Source of the DNA: Candidatus Planktophila versatilis | GTDB lineage: Bacteria > Actinomycetota > Actinomycetes > Nanopelagicales > Nanopelagicaceae | Direction of reading: 5' to 3' | NCBI RefSeq assembly: GCF_002288265.1 | Contig: NZ_CP016778.1 | Location: 124,001 to 188,000 of the forward strand | DNA length: 64,000 nucleotides | Part shown: piece after piece, positions 26,879-38,200 of the stretch | How the letters are laid out: the number at the start of each line of letters is the position of its first letter | Numbering within the stretch: position 1 is the first letter of the stretch | Notes under the pieces: generated by a model | Told to the model about the DNA's origin: nothing | Database searches by the model: none | The model's input: the letters and a program-made list of their open reading frames with translations, nothing else | Made by a program: the position numbers and the translations under genes

Positions 26879-28084
26879 TTATTCGGGAGAACTAACGGTG
26901 GCTGCGGTCTCACCTTTTGCCACGCGAATGCGCAAACGAGTGCCCACCTTCACCTTTGTGGCATCGCGCAGGATTGCGCCATCTGCCAACTGCACCACCG
27001 AATACCCGCGGTCCATCGTTGATTGTGGTGAGAGCGAACGCAGGTGGGCTTTAACACCCGCTAGCTCTTTCTTCTCAATTTCGATAATCGAGGCAAAGCT
27101 GCGAATAGATCTATCTCGCAGCGCCTTTATCTCATCGCGGCGGGAGGTAACCATCAGCTGCGGGTCTTTCATCACCGGGCGATTTCGTAATTGAGCAATC
27201 AAATTGATCTCATAGCCAATGGTGGAGACCAGCGTTCGATACATGCGATCTCGTATCTTTTCGATATCGCTAATTTCTTGCGCAATATCTGGAACCACTC
27301 GCTTGGCCGCATCGGTGGGAGTAGATGCCCGATAGTCGGCAACATAATCAAGAAGCGGTGCATCTTTCTCGTGGCCGATGGCGCTGACAATCGGTGTGGT
27401 GCACTGCGAGGCTAGTCGAACGAGTGACTCATCACTGAAAGGAAGTAGGTCTTCAAAGGAGCCACCTCCACGAGTAATGATGATGACATCTACATCCGGG
27501 TCATCCTCAAGCTCCTTTAGCGCTGCTGACACTTCAACAACAGCGGCGGCGCCCTGCACTGCTACTTCTCGAATTTCAAATTCAACTGCTGGCCAGCGCC
27601 GGCGAGCATTTTCCACCACATCTTTTTCAGCATCGGTATTGCGACCACAAATCAGTCCAACTTTTCGTGGAAGTCGTGGCAGTGCAATCTTTCTGCTCTC
27701 ACTAAATAAACCTTCAGCTGCTAACTTCTCTTTCAGTGCTTCCAGACGTGCAAGAAGCTCTCCAACACCCACTTGGCTAATCTCTTTGGCAGACATTGTC
27801 AGTGAGCCGTTTTTAGTAAACCACGAAGGCTTGGCATAGATGACAACGCGAGCATTTGCCGGTAGTGGTTGCACGCTGGCTAATACTGATTTGTGACACA
27901 TCACAGAAAGGCTCATATCTGCACTGGTATCGCGCAGTCGCATAAATGCCATGCCACCGCTGCGTTCATTGAGTTCTGAAATCTCGCCCTCAATCCAGAT
28001 TGGGCCAAGACGATCGACATACTCTTTTATAGCTTCTGAGACCACGCGCACTGGCGCCGGGGCTTCTCGTGAAGTTTCGAACAT
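26879..28084 (-). CDS. xseA: Exodeoxyribonuclease VII large subunit
   Basis: Catalytic subunit of exonuclease VII, a bidirectional single-strand DNA nuclease of mismatch and damage repair. The 401-residue length is standard. An N-terminal OB-fold ([17 protein letters not shown]) is followed by the catalytic domain motifs [53 protein letters not shown] and [10 protein letters not shown], then a coiled-coil segment and a C-terminal [12 protein letters not shown] strand. It is transcribed divergently from ispH, with the start codons 26 bases apart, a common arrangement in Actinobacteria. Confidence 0.96.
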   Translation of the reverse strand: MFETSREAPAPVRVVSEAIKEYVDRLGPIWIEGEISELNERSGGMAFMRLRDTSADMSLSVMCHKSVLASVQPLPANARVVIYAKPSWFTKNGSLTMSAKEISQVGVGELLARLEALKEKLAAEGLFSESRKIALPRLPRKVGLICGRNTDAEKDVVENARRRWPAVEFEIREVAVQGAAAVVEVSAALKELEDDPDVDVIIITRGGGSFEDLLPFSDESLVRLASQCTTPIVSAIGHEKDAPLLDYVADYRASTPTDAAKRVVPDIAQEISDIEKIRDRMYRTLVSTIGYEINLIAQLRNRPVMKDPQLMVTSRRDEIKALRDRSIRSFASIIEIEKKELAGVKAHLRSLSPQSTMDRGYSVVQLADGAILRDATKVKVGTRLRIRVAKGETAATVSSPE

Positions 28085-28097
28085 GGGGTGAGCCTAT

Positions 28098-28103
28098 TAG
28101 ACT
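28098..28103 (+). promoter_or_regulatory. -10 element TAGACT, leaderless start for ispH
   Basis: TAGACT ends seven bases before the ispH ATG. TTTCGA at 28075-28080, 17 bases upstream, could be a weak -35. No ribosome site intervenes. Confidence 0.5.
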
Positions 28104-28110
28104 GACCCTT

Positions 28111-29061
28111 ATGAGTAGAAGAGTTCTCTTAGCCGCGCCTCGTGGCTATTGCGCCGGCGTTGATCGCGCAGTGATTGCCGTTGAAAAATCGCTGGAACTC
28201 TATGGCGCTCCGGTCTATGTCCGCAAAGAAATTGTCCACAACAAGCATGTGGTCTCAACTCTGGAAAAGCGCGGAGTGATTTTTGTTAATGAAACTGATG
28301 AAGTGCCAGAAGGTGCGACAGTTGTCTTTTCTGCCCACGGCGTATCACCTGCCGTGCACGAGCAAGCAGCTGCCCGAAACCTTAAAACTATCGATGCCAC
28401 CTGCCCCTTGGTAACTAAGGTGCATAATGAAGTAAAGCGTTTCGCCGATGATGAAACTGAAATTCTTCTCATTGGTCATATTGGACATGAAGAAGTTGAA
28501 GGAACTGCTGGTGAAGCACCAGGCAAAGTGCGCGTTGTCGATGGCCTAGATGAAGCTCGCACCATCATTCCCACACCAGGCAAAAAACTAGTCTGGCTCA
28601 CCCAGACCACGCTCTCAGTTGATGAAACTATGCAATCTGTTGCAATCCTTAAAGATCGTTTTCCCGAAATTGCCAACCCACCATCAGATGACATTTGTTA
28701 TGCCACCCAGAATCGCCAAGAAGCAATTAAGGCAATTGCCCCACAAGCAGATCTGGTTATTGTCGTGGGTTCGACAAACTCATCGAACTCCGTGCGCTTA
28801 GTTGAAGTGGCGCTGGAATATGGCGCAAAAGCTGCCTATCTCGTTGATTATGCAACTGAGGTAAAAGATGAATGGTTTGAAGGTGTGGAAGTAATCGGTG
28901 TGACAAGTGGTGCATCTGTTCCGGAAATCCTGGTCAATGACTTACTTAAATATTTGGATGAGCATGGCTATGGCGATGTGGAAGAAGTGCGATCATCGGA
29001 AGAAACGCTGCTCTTTGCACTACCGAAAGAGCTGCGCGCTGATTTAAAGGCTGCTAAGTAG
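28111..29061 (+). CDS. ispH: 4-hydroxy-3-methylbut-2-enyl diphosphate reductase
   Basis: Last enzyme of the MEP pathway; reduces HMBPP to IPP and DMAPP with a 4Fe-4S cluster. The 316-residue protein has three cluster Cys in conserved motifs: [25 protein letters not shown] and [11 protein letters not shown]. It also has the active-site regions [33 protein letters not shown] and [11 protein letters not shown]. Start chosen at [12 protein letters not shown] from homology and the upstream TAGACT; a longer frame starting at 28069 would overlap xseA on the other strand. It shows that isoprenoids come from the MEP route. Confidence 0.97.
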   Translation: MSRRVLLAAPRGYCAGVDRAVIAVEKSLELYGAPVYVRKEIVHNKHVVSTLEKRGVIFVNETDEVPEGATVVFSAHGVSPAVHEQAAARNLKTIDATCPLVTKVHNEVKRFADDETEILLIGHIGHEEVEGTAGEAPGKVRVVDGLDEARTIIPTPGKKLVWLTQTTLSVDETMQSVAILKDRFPEIANPPSDDICYATQNRQEAIKAIAPQADLVIVVGSTNSSNSVRLVEVALEYGAKAAYLVDYATEVKDEWFEGVEVIGVTSGASVPEILVNDLLKYLDEHGYGDVEEVRSSEETLLFALPKELRADLKAAK

Positions 29062-29240
29062 AAGTCCCCACCTAATTATTTGCAGGCGTCACCAGATTTA
29101 ATTGCAGAATGGCTTAGTGGAGAAGATAAGAATAATAAAAAGAACGAAAATACTAAGGTTTTGCAAAGAGATTTATTCTTAATATCTAACTACGCGCTAA
29201 GAATATTTGAGAAACGGTCTTAGCCAGTATTGGTGAGGCT
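29062..29240. other. AT-rich intergenic region after ispH
   Basis: About 180 bases with long A/T runs, visibly richer in A+T than the flanking genes. ATTCTTA and TAAGAAT form a 7-bp inverted repeat with a loop of about 16 bases in its second half. No convincing gene, terminator T-run or tRNA is seen. It borders the secreted HExxH protein gene and may mark an insertion boundary. Confidence 0.4.
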
Positions 29241-30479
29241 TCATTCCAGCTGATTCCATTGGTTCTGAATGCTTGGATCCACAAATGGACGAGGTAGGCG
29301 GGCAGGGTGCTGGGTAAAGGTGGAAGCTGACTTGGGTGCTGACACCTCGGGAATTGCAGCTTTTGACTCTTGGATTACATATGGAATCGCTACCTCTTCA
29401 TACCATTTATCTATCTGAATTCCATAAACTTCCTCGAAGGCCACCTCCCAATTTTTCTTTCTGCTCAATTTCCACCAATCAACAAACTTGCTGTGACCAT
29501 GATCGGCAACGAGAACTTCGGTGAATAGAGCGCCAGCGGTATAGCAAAGTAATTTTGGCTCGGCGCAAGTGGTGCCATCTCCCCCGCCGCCTTTTTCGGA
29601 GGTTAAAACAGCCTTGTATAGATCATCTTTGTTTAGTGAATGAGGGATTAGCGCATCTTGGTTAGAGTAAGAGCGGCGTAGGTTTTCAATATTTACTCTA
29701 TTCATCGCGGCATTTGATTGCTCTGCCATGAGTGCTGCTATTGCGAATCCATAAAAATTAGCAGAACCTTCGACAGACCAGCCAGGAATTCCGTTCTGGC
29801 GATCACCGATGATCGAGACTGCAGCCGCGTGGACATACTCGTGAGCCACAAAACCACGCATTGTAAGTTCATTGCCAGCCTTGATGGATCTATCCTTTTC
29901 TTTACCAATTACATAGTAGGTAATAGCTCCGCGAGAATTATTGACTACATCACCACGACTAGCATTTTCACCGAGTTTTTTAATGAATTCTCTATTCCAT
30001 GCTGGTATTTCATGACCGTAACGTTTCATTTCATCATTGACCCATTCAACCGAGGCTAGGGAGCCCAGAATGATTGGGAACTCTGTTGTTGGCTTGAATT
30101 CACTGGACCAAAACCTTGAGGAAAAAGGGATAACTTCCTTGATCAACTCAGCAAAGTTTTGTGGCGCATCACTTGAAAAAATATATTTGACTGTAGGTTG
30201 ATAGCTTGAGTTCAAATCGTAAACACGCTTTACCTCTGCAAGAGCTTTTTCCCGGCGGGTTAAGGGAGTTGGTTTTGCATCCACTTTTAGAAGGACACCC
30301 TTATTCCAAGCCAGCTTCTTTCCAGTTTTTACACATGTATAGGTTTTACCCTTAACCACCTCAGTAATTCCTGCTTTACTACATTTAGCGCCTGCTTTAG
30401 CCGCAGCGCTTGCTGGCATAAGGGGAATTGATAGAAAAAGAGAAAGTATTGATAAGAATGCAATGAGCTTCTTAGCCAT
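29241..30479 (-). CDS. Secreted putative gluzincin-like metalloprotease
   Basis: A 412-residue exported protein with no family name I recognise. A Sec signal peptide (residues 1-25, cleavage after PASA) is followed by a small two-Cys module (C33 to C49, with GKTYTCVKTGKKLAWNKG). The main domain has HEYVH at 213-217 within RGFVAHEYVHAA, and E237 in WSVEGSANFYG. HExxH plus a Glu about 20 residues on is the zinc-ligand spacing of gluzincins. A pair of Cys near 300-315 may form a disulfide. The C-terminal 60 residues are Pro/Ser-rich. Flanking sequence is AT-rich and it lies between genes usually close in Actinobacteria. The peptidase role is inferred. Confidence 0.6.
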   Translation of the reverse strand: MAKKLIAFLSILSLFLSIPLMPASAAAKAGAKCSKAGITEVVKGKTYTCVKTGKKLAWNKGVLLKVDAKPTPLTRREKALAEVKRVYDLNSSYQPTVKYIFSSDAPQNFAELIKEVIPFSSRFWSSEFKPTTEFPIILGSLASVEWVNDEMKRYGHEIPAWNREFIKKLGENASRGDVVNNSRGAITYYVIGKEKDRSIKAGNELTMRGFVAHEYVHAAAVSIIGDRQNGIPGWSVEGSANFYGFAIAALMAEQSNAAMNRVNIENLRRSYSNQDALIPHSLNKDDLYKAVLTSEKGGGGDGTTCAEPKLLCYTAGALFTEVLVADHGHSKFVDWWKLSRKKNWEVAFEEVYGIQIDKWYEEVAIPYVIQESKAAIPEVSAPKSASTFTQHPARLPRPFVDPSIQNQWNQLE

Positions 30480-30553
30480 ATGAAAAGCCTATGCGGGAAT
30501 TAAGTTATTACAAGAGGGCATTTGCCCGTATTTGACCTTTATTCGTTCAGTAA

Positions 30554-30949
30554 TTAACCCTGGGCAGCAGCTGCGCGCTTAGAGGGGCGGTTCTTTGCCT
30601 TCTCATTTAAGAACATAAACCAGGCATAGAGCGCGCTGAGAAGCAGATACGGTGCGACGCTGGCGAGTGAACCGATGAAATCGATGCCGACTCTAGAAAT
30701 CGAAAGGCCGTCACTGAGAATAGTCAGCAAGAGAACTGTTGCCCCATAGGCAAGTGGTGGCGTGACAGCTGCAACATAACGAGTTCCGGTGCGGCCATAG
30801 TTGACGCCGCCATAGGTAACTAGGGCGATGATCAGACCAGAGATGATTCCAGGACCAGAGCGAATCCAGATTTCAAGTGATGTGAAGATAAAGATAAAAA
30901 GTGCTTGCAGAAATACCACACCTTGTTTTTTCAGTCCGGGGCCTTTCAT
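30554..30949 (-). CDS. Small integral membrane protein (DUF6542-like)
   Basis: A 131-residue protein with four hydrophobic segments (VVFLQALFIFIFTSLEIWI, GIISGLIIALVTYGGVNYG, AAVTPPLAYGATVLLLTIL, SVAPYLLLSALYAWFMFL) and a basic Ala-rich C-terminus. Its size, topology and place near ispH, xseA and ychF fit the actinobacterial DUF6542 family; I give this as a likely rather than certain assignment. The ATG uses GAGGAG overlapping the rmuC stop, so it is translated from the rmuC transcript. Confidence 0.65.
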   Translation of the reverse strand: MKGPGLKKQGVVFLQALFIFIFTSLEIWIRSGPGIISGLIIALVTYGGVNYGRTGTRYVAAVTPPLAYGATVLLLTILSDGLSISRVGIDFIGSLASVAPYLLLSALYAWFMFLNEKAKNRPSKRAAAAQG

Positions 30950-30952
30950 CAC

Positions 30953-32155
30953 TTACTCCTCTACTACTTCAACATCGATGAAATCATCGGGCGCATCTAA
31001 ATCTATGCTATCTAAGTCTGGGTTATTTAGCGCCCTTACATCTGCCGGAGATTCCGGATATTCAATTGCCAGTTTATCTTTATCGCCAGCTACACCTAGT
31101 TTATTGATTCGACGAGCGGGTGCAAGGACAGTCTTTTCCGCTGTGGGAATGAGATCTTCATATGCTTTAGAGGTTTGATTAATTGCCTTGCCCACCGCAA
31201 CAATCTTGGTATGTAAGAGTGTGACATTTTTTAGAAAAGTTGCCGCCACCTTTGTAATGTCATCAGCGTTTTCTGCCAATTTATTACGGGTGAAGATATG
31301 GCCCACGGTGCGCAGCAGCGCCATCATTGATGTGGGAGTAGCAAGTGTGACCCCGACTTTAAATGCTTTCTCAAGTAGAAGCGGATCAAGGCGAAGTGAT
31401 TCTGCCAACAGCGTCTCAAAGGGAAGAAAGAGCACAACAAAGTCAGGGGAGTTCTGTGACTTGTGATAGCCACGCTTTGCTAGCGCATCGACATGCTTGA
31501 GTAAATCCTTGGTGTGTAGCAAGAGCAGTTCATCGCGCTGTTCTTGCTCTTCTGTGCCAAAGGCTTCCAGGAAGCGATCAAAGGGAAACTTAGAGTCGAT
31601 AAAGAGCTTGGAGCCCCCAGGCATCGCTACCGTGATGTCTGGAATACCAGATGAATCTGAATCGGTGGTGGAACGTTGTGCCACATACTCATGGCCTTCA
31701 CGTAACCCAGCTTGTTCAAGCAGAAGTTCTAATTGTGCTTCCCCAAATTTTCCACGAGTCTGTGAACTAGCTAGTGCGCCAGCAATTTTCTTTGTTTCAT
31801 CAAAGAAGGTAGTCGATGCTTTGCGCATCTCATCGATAGTGCCGACCAATTGCACTTCGGATGCAATTCTCTTCTCCGATGCTTCTTGTGCTTGCAAACG
31901 CATGCGTTCGACAGTTGTTTTCATCTCTTCCATCTGCGTTGCAATCTTTGTTTCGTTCTCACTTTTGGCTTCTGCTGCCTTCAGGCGATCATCAGATGCC
32001 TTAAGCAGCACCTTCACATCGTTGAGTTCTTGGCTAATCGTTGATGTATTGCCACCGTTTGCGCCAGATTTAATTCTAGAAATCCACAGACCAAGTGCGA
32101 GACCAAGAAAGAGGCCGAGAATGAGAGTTATTAAGGTCACCACTGTGCTGGACAT
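30953..32155 (-). CDS. rmuC: DNA recombination protein RmuC
   Basis: Member of a PD-(D/E)XK-like nuclease family that limits inversions and recombination at repeats in E. coli. The 400-residue protein begins with a membrane anchor (VVTLITLILGLFLGLALGLWI), then a coiled coil (about residues 40-125, LLKASDDRLKAAEAKSENETK). The RmuC core has GKFGEAQLELLLEQAGL, GSKLFIDSKFPFDRFLEA, DFVVLFLPFETLLAES, and TPTSMMALLRTV. The C-terminus is acidic (DLDAPDDFIDVEVVEE). It is divergent from ychF, with 51 bases between start codons. Confidence 0.92.
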   Translation of the reverse strand: MSSTVVTLITLILGLFLGLALGLWISRIKSGANGGNTSTISQELNDVKVLLKASDDRLKAAEAKSENETKIATQMEEMKTTVERMRLQAQEASEKRIASEVQLVGTIDEMRKASTTFFDETKKIAGALASSQTRGKFGEAQLELLLEQAGLREGHEYVAQRSTTDSDSSGIPDITVAMPGGSKLFIDSKFPFDRFLEAFGTEEQEQRDELLLLHTKDLLKHVDALAKRGYHKSQNSPDFVVLFLPFETLLAESLRLDPLLLEKAFKVGVTLATPTSMMALLRTVGHIFTRNKLAENADDITKVAATFLKNVTLLHTKIVAVGKAINQTSKAYEDLIPTAEKTVLAPARRINKLGVAGDKDKLAIEYPESPADVRALNNPDLDSIDLDAPDDFIDVEVVEE

Positions 32156-32206
32156 GGGGCAATCGTGGCAGGAGGGACTGACAATCCCCCGTAGGCTGTC
32201 CTACTT

Positions 32207-33280
32207 ATGAGCCTCTCAATTGGAATCGTCGGCCTGCCGAATGTCGGAAAGTCGACCCTCTTTAATGCTCTGACCAAGAACAATGTCTTAGCCGCCAACT
32301 ATCCCTTTGCCACGATCGAGCCCAATGTCGGTGTTGTAGGCGTTCCGGATGAGCGGTTAGCGAAGCTGGCCACAATCTTTGGTTCTGAAAAGCTACTTCC
32401 AGCTGCCTTGTCCTTCGTTGATATCGCCGGCATTGTGAAGGGCGCATCTGAGGGTGCTGGCCTTGGAAACAAGTTTCTTGCCAATATTCGTGAGACCGAT
32501 GCCATCTGTCAGGTCATCCGCGTCTTTACCGATGGCGATGTGGTTCACGTCGATGGTCGCATCGATCCTGCTAGTGACATGGAAACAATCAACATGGAAC
32601 TTGCGCTCGCAGATCTACAGACAATTGAAAAGGCAATTCCGCGACTTGAGAAGGAAGCGCGCGTTGCGAAAGAGAAGGCCCCCGTTCTAGCGGCGGTCAA
32701 GGAAGCCAATGAGTGGCTGCAATCAGGAAAGCCACTTTCCCAGTCAAAGATTGATCGCGAACTTTTGCATGAACTTCACCTGCTCACTGCAAAACCATTT
32801 CTTTATGTCTTTAACGTCGATGCCGCCGAACTTGCTGACCTTGAACTGCGGGCGAAGTTATCGGCACTTGTGGCACCAGCTGAAGCAATTTTTCTCGATG
32901 CTAAGACCGAGGCTGAACTTGCTGAACTCTCCGATGAAGATGCACTCGAACTCTTGCAAGCCATCGGACTTTCTGAACCAGGGCTAGCCACTCTTGCCCG
33001 AGTTGGTTTTGCAACCTTAGGACTACAAACTTATTTAACTGCTGGTCCAAAAGAGACGCGCGCCTGGACCATACATAAAGGTGACACCGCACCGATGGCG
33101 GCCGGCGTCATCCACACAGATTTCCAAAAAGGTTTCATTAAAGCTGAAATCGTCTCTTTTACCGACTTGGTAGAAGCGGGCACAATGACGGAAGCGAAAG
33201 CTAAAGGCAAAGTGCGGATGGAAGGTAAGGAATACATCATGCAAGACGGAGACGTAGTGGAGTTCAGATTCAATGTCTAA
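32207..33280 (+). CDS. ychF: Ribosome-associated YchF/Obg-family ATPase
   Basis: OLA1/YchF P-loop protein that binds ribosomes and favours ATP; linked to translation and oxidative stress responses. The 357-residue length is normal. Seen: Walker [33 protein letters not shown]3 motif [18 protein letters not shown], then the coiled coil, and the C-terminal TGS-like domain ([21 protein letters not shown], ending VEFRFNV). TAGGCT ending nine bases before the ATG is the likely -10. The stop codon overlaps the typA start by eight bases. Confidence 0.96.
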   Translation: MSLSIGIVGLPNVGKSTLFNALTKNNVLAANYPFATIEPNVGVVGVPDERLAKLATIFGSEKLLPAALSFVDIAGIVKGASEGAGLGNKFLANIRETDAICQVIRVFTDGDVVHVDGRIDPASDMETINMELALADLQTIEKAIPRLEKEARVAKEKAPVLAAVKEANEWLQSGKPLSQSKIDRELLHELHLLTAKPFLYVFNVDAAELADLELRAKLSALVAPAEAIFLDAKTEAELAELSDEDALELLQAIGLSEPGLATLARVGFATLGLQTYLTAGPKETRAWTIHKGDTAPMAAGVIHTDFQKGFIKAEIVSFTDLVEAGTMTEAKAKGKVRMEGKEYIMQDGDVVEFRFNV

Positions 33281-35201
33281 TAGCCCAGCACTTAATACCG
33301 CCAGAGCACGCCTTAATCAGGCTCACCTCAAAGATCTTCCAAAGAAGACCCGTGACAACCTTCGCAACGTTGCGATCATTGCTCACGTTGACCATGGAAA
33401 GACCACACTCGTTGATGCGATGTTGTGGCAATCCGGAGCTTTCGCTGCTTATAAGAAGCAAGAAGAAGGCCAAGACCGCATGATGGATTCAATGGATCTA
33501 GAACGCGAAAAGGGCATCACGATTCTTGCCAAGAACACTTCGGTAAGACGTGGTGACACCATCATCAACATCATTGACACACCAGGCCACGCAGATTTCG
33601 GTGGCGAGGTTGAACGTGGTCTAGAGATGGTCGATGGCGTTATCTTGCTCGTCGATGCCTCTGAAGGTCCGCTGCCACAAACACGTTTCGTGTTGCGCAA
33701 AGCACTGCAGAAGAATCTTCCCGTTATTCTCCTTATTAATAAGGTGGACCGCCCGGATTCACGAATTGCTGAAGTTGTCGATGAGGCATACGCACTCTTT
33801 TTAGATCTTGATGCCAATGAAGAACAAATTGAGTTCCCAGTTGTCTATGCATCAGCTAAGGCAGGACGTGCTTCCCTGACACGTCCCGCAGATGGTGGAA
33901 TGCCGGTAGAAGAAAACCTTGATGTTTTATTTGACACCATCTTCGCAACAATTCCAGCACCGGTTTATCACGAAGGTGCACCACTTCAGGCACACGTGAC
34001 AAACCTTGACTCATCACCGTTCCTTGGACGTTTGGCGCTATGCCGCGTGCACGAAGGTGTGATTAAAAAAGGCCAAACTGTTTCTTGGATTAAGACCGAT
34101 GGCAGCATTGAACGGGTAAAGATTTCTGAGTTGCTGATGACCGAAGCACTCGAGCGCGTTCCAGCACTGGAAGCCCACCCTGGAGACATCATTGCCGTTG
34201 CCGGTATTGAGACAATTACCTTGGGTGAAACACTGGCAGACTTAGAAAACCCACATCAATTACCTCTTATTACCGTCGATGAGCCATCAATTTCTATGAC
34301 TATCGGTATCAACACATCACCACTAGCGGGCAAGAGCGGCAAGATGCTTACTGCGCGCCAGGTAAAGGATCGTCTTGATAAAGAGCTCGTCGGTAACGTT
34401 TCACTGCGTGTTCTTAATACTGAACGTCCTGATACGTGGGAAGTTCAAGGCCGCGGCGAACTACAGCTCGCTGTGCTTGTTGAAATCATGAAGCGCGAAA
34501 GTTTTGAACTCACCGTGGGTAAGCCACAGGTAGTTACCAAGATGATTGATGGAAAACTTCACGAACCAATGGAGCGCTTATCAATTGATGCACCTGAAGA
34601 TTACTTGGGTGTGCTCACCCAGTTGATGGCGCTACGTAAGGGTCGTATGGAACAGATGGTCAATCACGGAACCGGTTGGATTCGACTTGATTACAAAGTT
34701 CCATCACGTGGCCTGATTGGTTTCCGTACTGAGTTCCTTACTGAAACTCGCGGCACAGGTTTACTGCACCACGTCTTTGATTCATATGAGCCATGGTTTG
34801 GTGAACTTCGCACCCGTGGCACAGGTTCGCTTGTCTCAGATCGCATCGGCGCTGTGACTTCATATGCACTTGCTGGTATTCAAGAACGAGGATCTATCTT
34901 CGTTGAACCCGGTGATGAGGTTTATGAGGGCATGGTCATCGGTGAGAACTCACGTTCTGATGATATGGATGTTAACTGTGTGCGTGAAAAGAAACTTACC
35001 AATATGCGTGCTTCCGGTACTGATGATTCTGAAAAGTTGATTCCACCGAAGAAGCTCAATATGGAAGGCGCCCTTGAATACTGCCGCGAAGATGAATGCG
35101 TGGAGGTAACTCCAGCAGTTGTTCGTATTCGTAAAGTGGTGCTCGACGGGGCAGAGCGCGCTCGAGCCACATCTCGAGCAAAGAAGAATAACCAGAGCTA
35201 A
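33273..35201 (+). CDS. typA: Translational GTPase TypA/BipA
   Basis: EF-G-like GTPase that aids 50S subunit assembly and stress adaptation. The 642-residue protein shows all G motifs: AHVDHGKTTLVDAML (G1), REKGITILAKNT (G2), DTPGHADFGGEVER (G3) and NKVDRPDSR (G4). The domain II, III and V regions are followed by the BipA-specific C-terminal domain (SRSDDMDVNCVREKKLTNMRASG). Its ATG lies inside the ychF stop region (ATGTCTAA), eight bases of overlap, so the two translation factors are co-expressed. Confidence 0.97.
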   Translation: MSNSPALNTARARLNQAHLKDLPKKTRDNLRNVAIIAHVDHGKTTLVDAMLWQSGAFAAYKKQEEGQDRMMDSMDLEREKGITILAKNTSVRRGDTIINIIDTPGHADFGGEVERGLEMVDGVILLVDASEGPLPQTRFVLRKALQKNLPVILLINKVDRPDSRIAEVVDEAYALFLDLDANEEQIEFPVVYASAKAGRASLTRPADGGMPVEENLDVLFDTIFATIPAPVYHEGAPLQAHVTNLDSSPFLGRLALCRVHEGVIKKGQTVSWIKTDGSIERVKISELLMTEALERVPALEAHPGDIIAVAGIETITLGETLADLENPHQLPLITVDEPSISMTIGINTSPLAGKSGKMLTARQVKDRLDKELVGNVSLRVLNTERPDTWEVQGRGELQLAVLVEIMKRESFELTVGKPQVVTKMIDGKLHEPMERLSIDAPEDYLGVLTQLMALRKGRMEQMVNHGTGWIRLDYKVPSRGLIGFRTEFLTETRGTGLLHHVFDSYEPWFGELRTRGTGSLVSDRIGAVTSYALAGIQERGSIFVEPGDEVYEGMVIGENSRSDDMDVNCVREKKLTNMRASGTDDSEKLIPPKKLNMEGALEYCREDECVEVTPAVVRIRKVVLDGAERARATSRAKKNNQS

Positions 35202-35266
35202 TTCATCAGCGTTAATTCACCTTTGGCTCACGTGACTTGTCACCGCCGTAGGGTTAAATAGCAACT

Positions 35267-38200
35267 ATGAGTAAGCAGAACCCTTCATCACCGCTTCGCC
35301 TGGTGCGCAGTAGTGATGAGGGGTTTCTGCCTTTCTCACAAGTTCATCAACTCAGCGCAGAGCAGCAAACAGCAGTTGCTCACCGCGGCTCCCCACTGAT
35401 AATCACTGGCGCAACTGGCACCGGTAAGACCACAGTTGTTATCGAAGCAGCGCTTTCCCGAATTGCAGCAGGACAAAGCCCCGATTCAATTTTGATTATT
35501 GCTTACGGGCGCGAACGTGCCTCTGAAATTCGCGATGCCATTGTTACTCGATCAGCAAAGACTGCACATGAACCACTAGCGCGCACATTTCACTCACTGG
35601 CATATTCAATTCTTAAGATGCGCACGGCAGAGAATGTGCGCGAGATTATTCTGTTATCAGGTGCCGAGCAAGAGACCTTTATCGCACAGCTACTAGCAGG
35701 TGATATCGAAGATGGCTATCAACAATGGCATGCCGACTTACAGCGCACCGAGCAATCACTGGGTGAGCCACTGCAGACGCAAGGATTTGTGCGCGAGCTA
35801 CGCGATCTCATTATGCGCGCCAATGAACGTGGAATTACTCCGGATGAGTTAGAGCTTCGCGGCAAACAACTTGGTGAGAAGTATTGGCCAGGGGCTGCCC
35901 AATTCTGGAAGCGCTATCTAGGTGCTATGACACTGCAAGAAGTGCTGGCCGGTGATGCCAAGGTGCGCATTGATCCATCTGAAATCATTAACACTGCAAT
36001 TAATTATCTCCGCAGTAACTCAGAACTTTTGACTGAGCTGCGCGCACGATTTAGCACCATCATTGTTGATGAATTCCAAGAAAGTGATCCCGCTCAGCGA
36101 AACTTGTTACAACTATTAGCTGGGCAAGACCTCGTGATCATCGCTGATGCAGCCAGTGCGGTGGGAAGATTTCGCGGCGCAGACCCGGAAGGTGTTGGCG
36201 CTGTAATTGATTCTTATGTGGCAAAGGGTGCGAAGAAAATTGAACTCACCACAAATTTTCGTGGCACACCTGGCACACAAGCTGTCCGACTCTTTTCTGA
36301 ATCTGAGGAAGCGCAATACATTGCTTACCAATTTAAACGGGCTCATCTCATGGGCGGGGTCGCCTATTCGCAGATGGCAGTGATTGTGCGCTCACATGGA
36401 CAGAGCGCCGCAGCTATTCGCAGAGCTTTTGCCCAAGTTGGTATTCCTACTGCAGGTGATGTGGAAGCGATCGCAAATAACGCTGCCATTGCGCCATTTC
36501 TCCTCATTGCACGAGTGGCAACGGGTGCGCAACCACTCAACCTTGATACGGCAGAGAAGTTACTCACCAGCGAATTCGGTGGGGCAACTTCGGTTTCACT
36601 GCGGCGCACACGTGCGGCGCTACTGGCTGCGCGCGATGAAGCGAGCGATAAACGCTCTGGCACCCAACTTATTCTGGATGCCATCACTACTGGCGATGTT
36701 GCCATCGAAGATTCTGCCGAACTATTACGTATTCACGAACTCTTAGTGGCAGCAAAGAAATCAATTGCCAAGAAGAGCGCCACGATTCACGACCTATTGT
36801 GGGCAATCTGGAATAACGCTGTTACCAGCGAGAATGTGAAGATTTCCGAATCATGGCGCACAGCAGCACTTAAAGGTGGCTCCCGAGGAGCTGCAGCTGA
36901 TCGAGATCTCGATGCCATGATTCAACTCTTTGATTCTGCAGCCCGCCATATTGAACGTTTTCCAGGTGCTAAACCAGAACTATTTTTACAAGAGATTGAG
37001 AATGAAACCATTGTTTCTGACCTCATTACTTCGCGCGGAGTGCGCCCTGATGTTGTTGAAATACTTACTGTGCATTCGGCAAAGGGACGTCAGTGGAGCC
37101 ATGTTGCGGTAGCAGGTGTGCAAGAAGGCACTTGGCCGAATTTGAAGCAACGAAGTTCTTTATTGGGCGCTGAACGATTGGTAGAGCGGGTGCGACATGG
37201 TGATGAGCTTGCCCAAACTACGCTGGATATGATTGCTGCAGATTCACTTGCCCAAGATGAAGCACGTTTATTTCATGTGGCAGCAACACGTGCTTCAGAG
37301 TCACTTCTTGTCACAGCAGTTGCGCGCGAAGATCTCACACCATCTATCTTTTTTGAAGATTTTGCGCACTCATGTGGGGCATCTGATGCAACTATTGAAA
37401 TTCCAAGGCCACTGACGGCGCCGGCACTTGTTGCCACCTTGCGCCGGGAGGTAACTCTTACCGGGAACACCGATGCAGCTGCGCTTCTTAAGACTTTGAG
37501 CGCTAATGGAATACATCTAGCTGCGCCTTCGCAATGGCTGGGAGCAGTGCCCATCACTACCGATGCGCCAGTCATCGATGCTGGTGCACCTGTGCCAGTT
37601 TCACCATCGGGGGCAGAGAACTTCACTGAGTGCGGACTGAAATGGTTTCTAGAAAAGAGCGGTGGCACTGATGGCGATTCCACAGCGCAGCTATTAGGTT
37701 CTGTCATTCACGAATTTGCTCGCCTTAAGGTCGATGAACCGGCAATCACTGATGAGCAATTGCAGCACAAACTCCTTGAATCATGGCCGCTGATTGATGA
37801 TAGCCAGGGCTGGATAAGCCATGCCGCCCTTGCGCGCGCACAAAAGATGCTGGAGCGATTCTCGGTATTTCACAGTAAGTCATTGGCTGATAACAACCGA
37901 AGCGTTGCTGGAGTTGAGCGGAGTTTTGAAATCACTGTAGGTCGGGCGGTCATTCGAGGAAATGTGGATCGGATTGAAGTCGATAGCGATGGCAAGCATT
38001 ACATCATTGATTTTAAGACTGGTAAGAAAGAGATTTCTGGCGATGATGCCAAAACAAACTTGCAACTTGCTTGTTACCAGCTTGGAGTTGTTCTTAATGG
38101 CTTTGCCGAGAAGTTAACATCAACTGCCGTCTCTGGCGCCCAGCTTGTCTATCTGGCAAGTAAAAATAAGAGCTACAGCACCCGCGAACAAGATGCGCTC

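Noticed and set aside
31497-32210. 237-residue plus-strand frame
   Set aside because: Fully antisense to rmuC, Ser/Cys/Arg-rich, and without a ribosome site or recognisable motif.
35226-35240. parS-like site around CACGTG before adnA
   Set aside because: Only the central hexamer matches; the TGTTTC/GAAACA arms of parS are absent.
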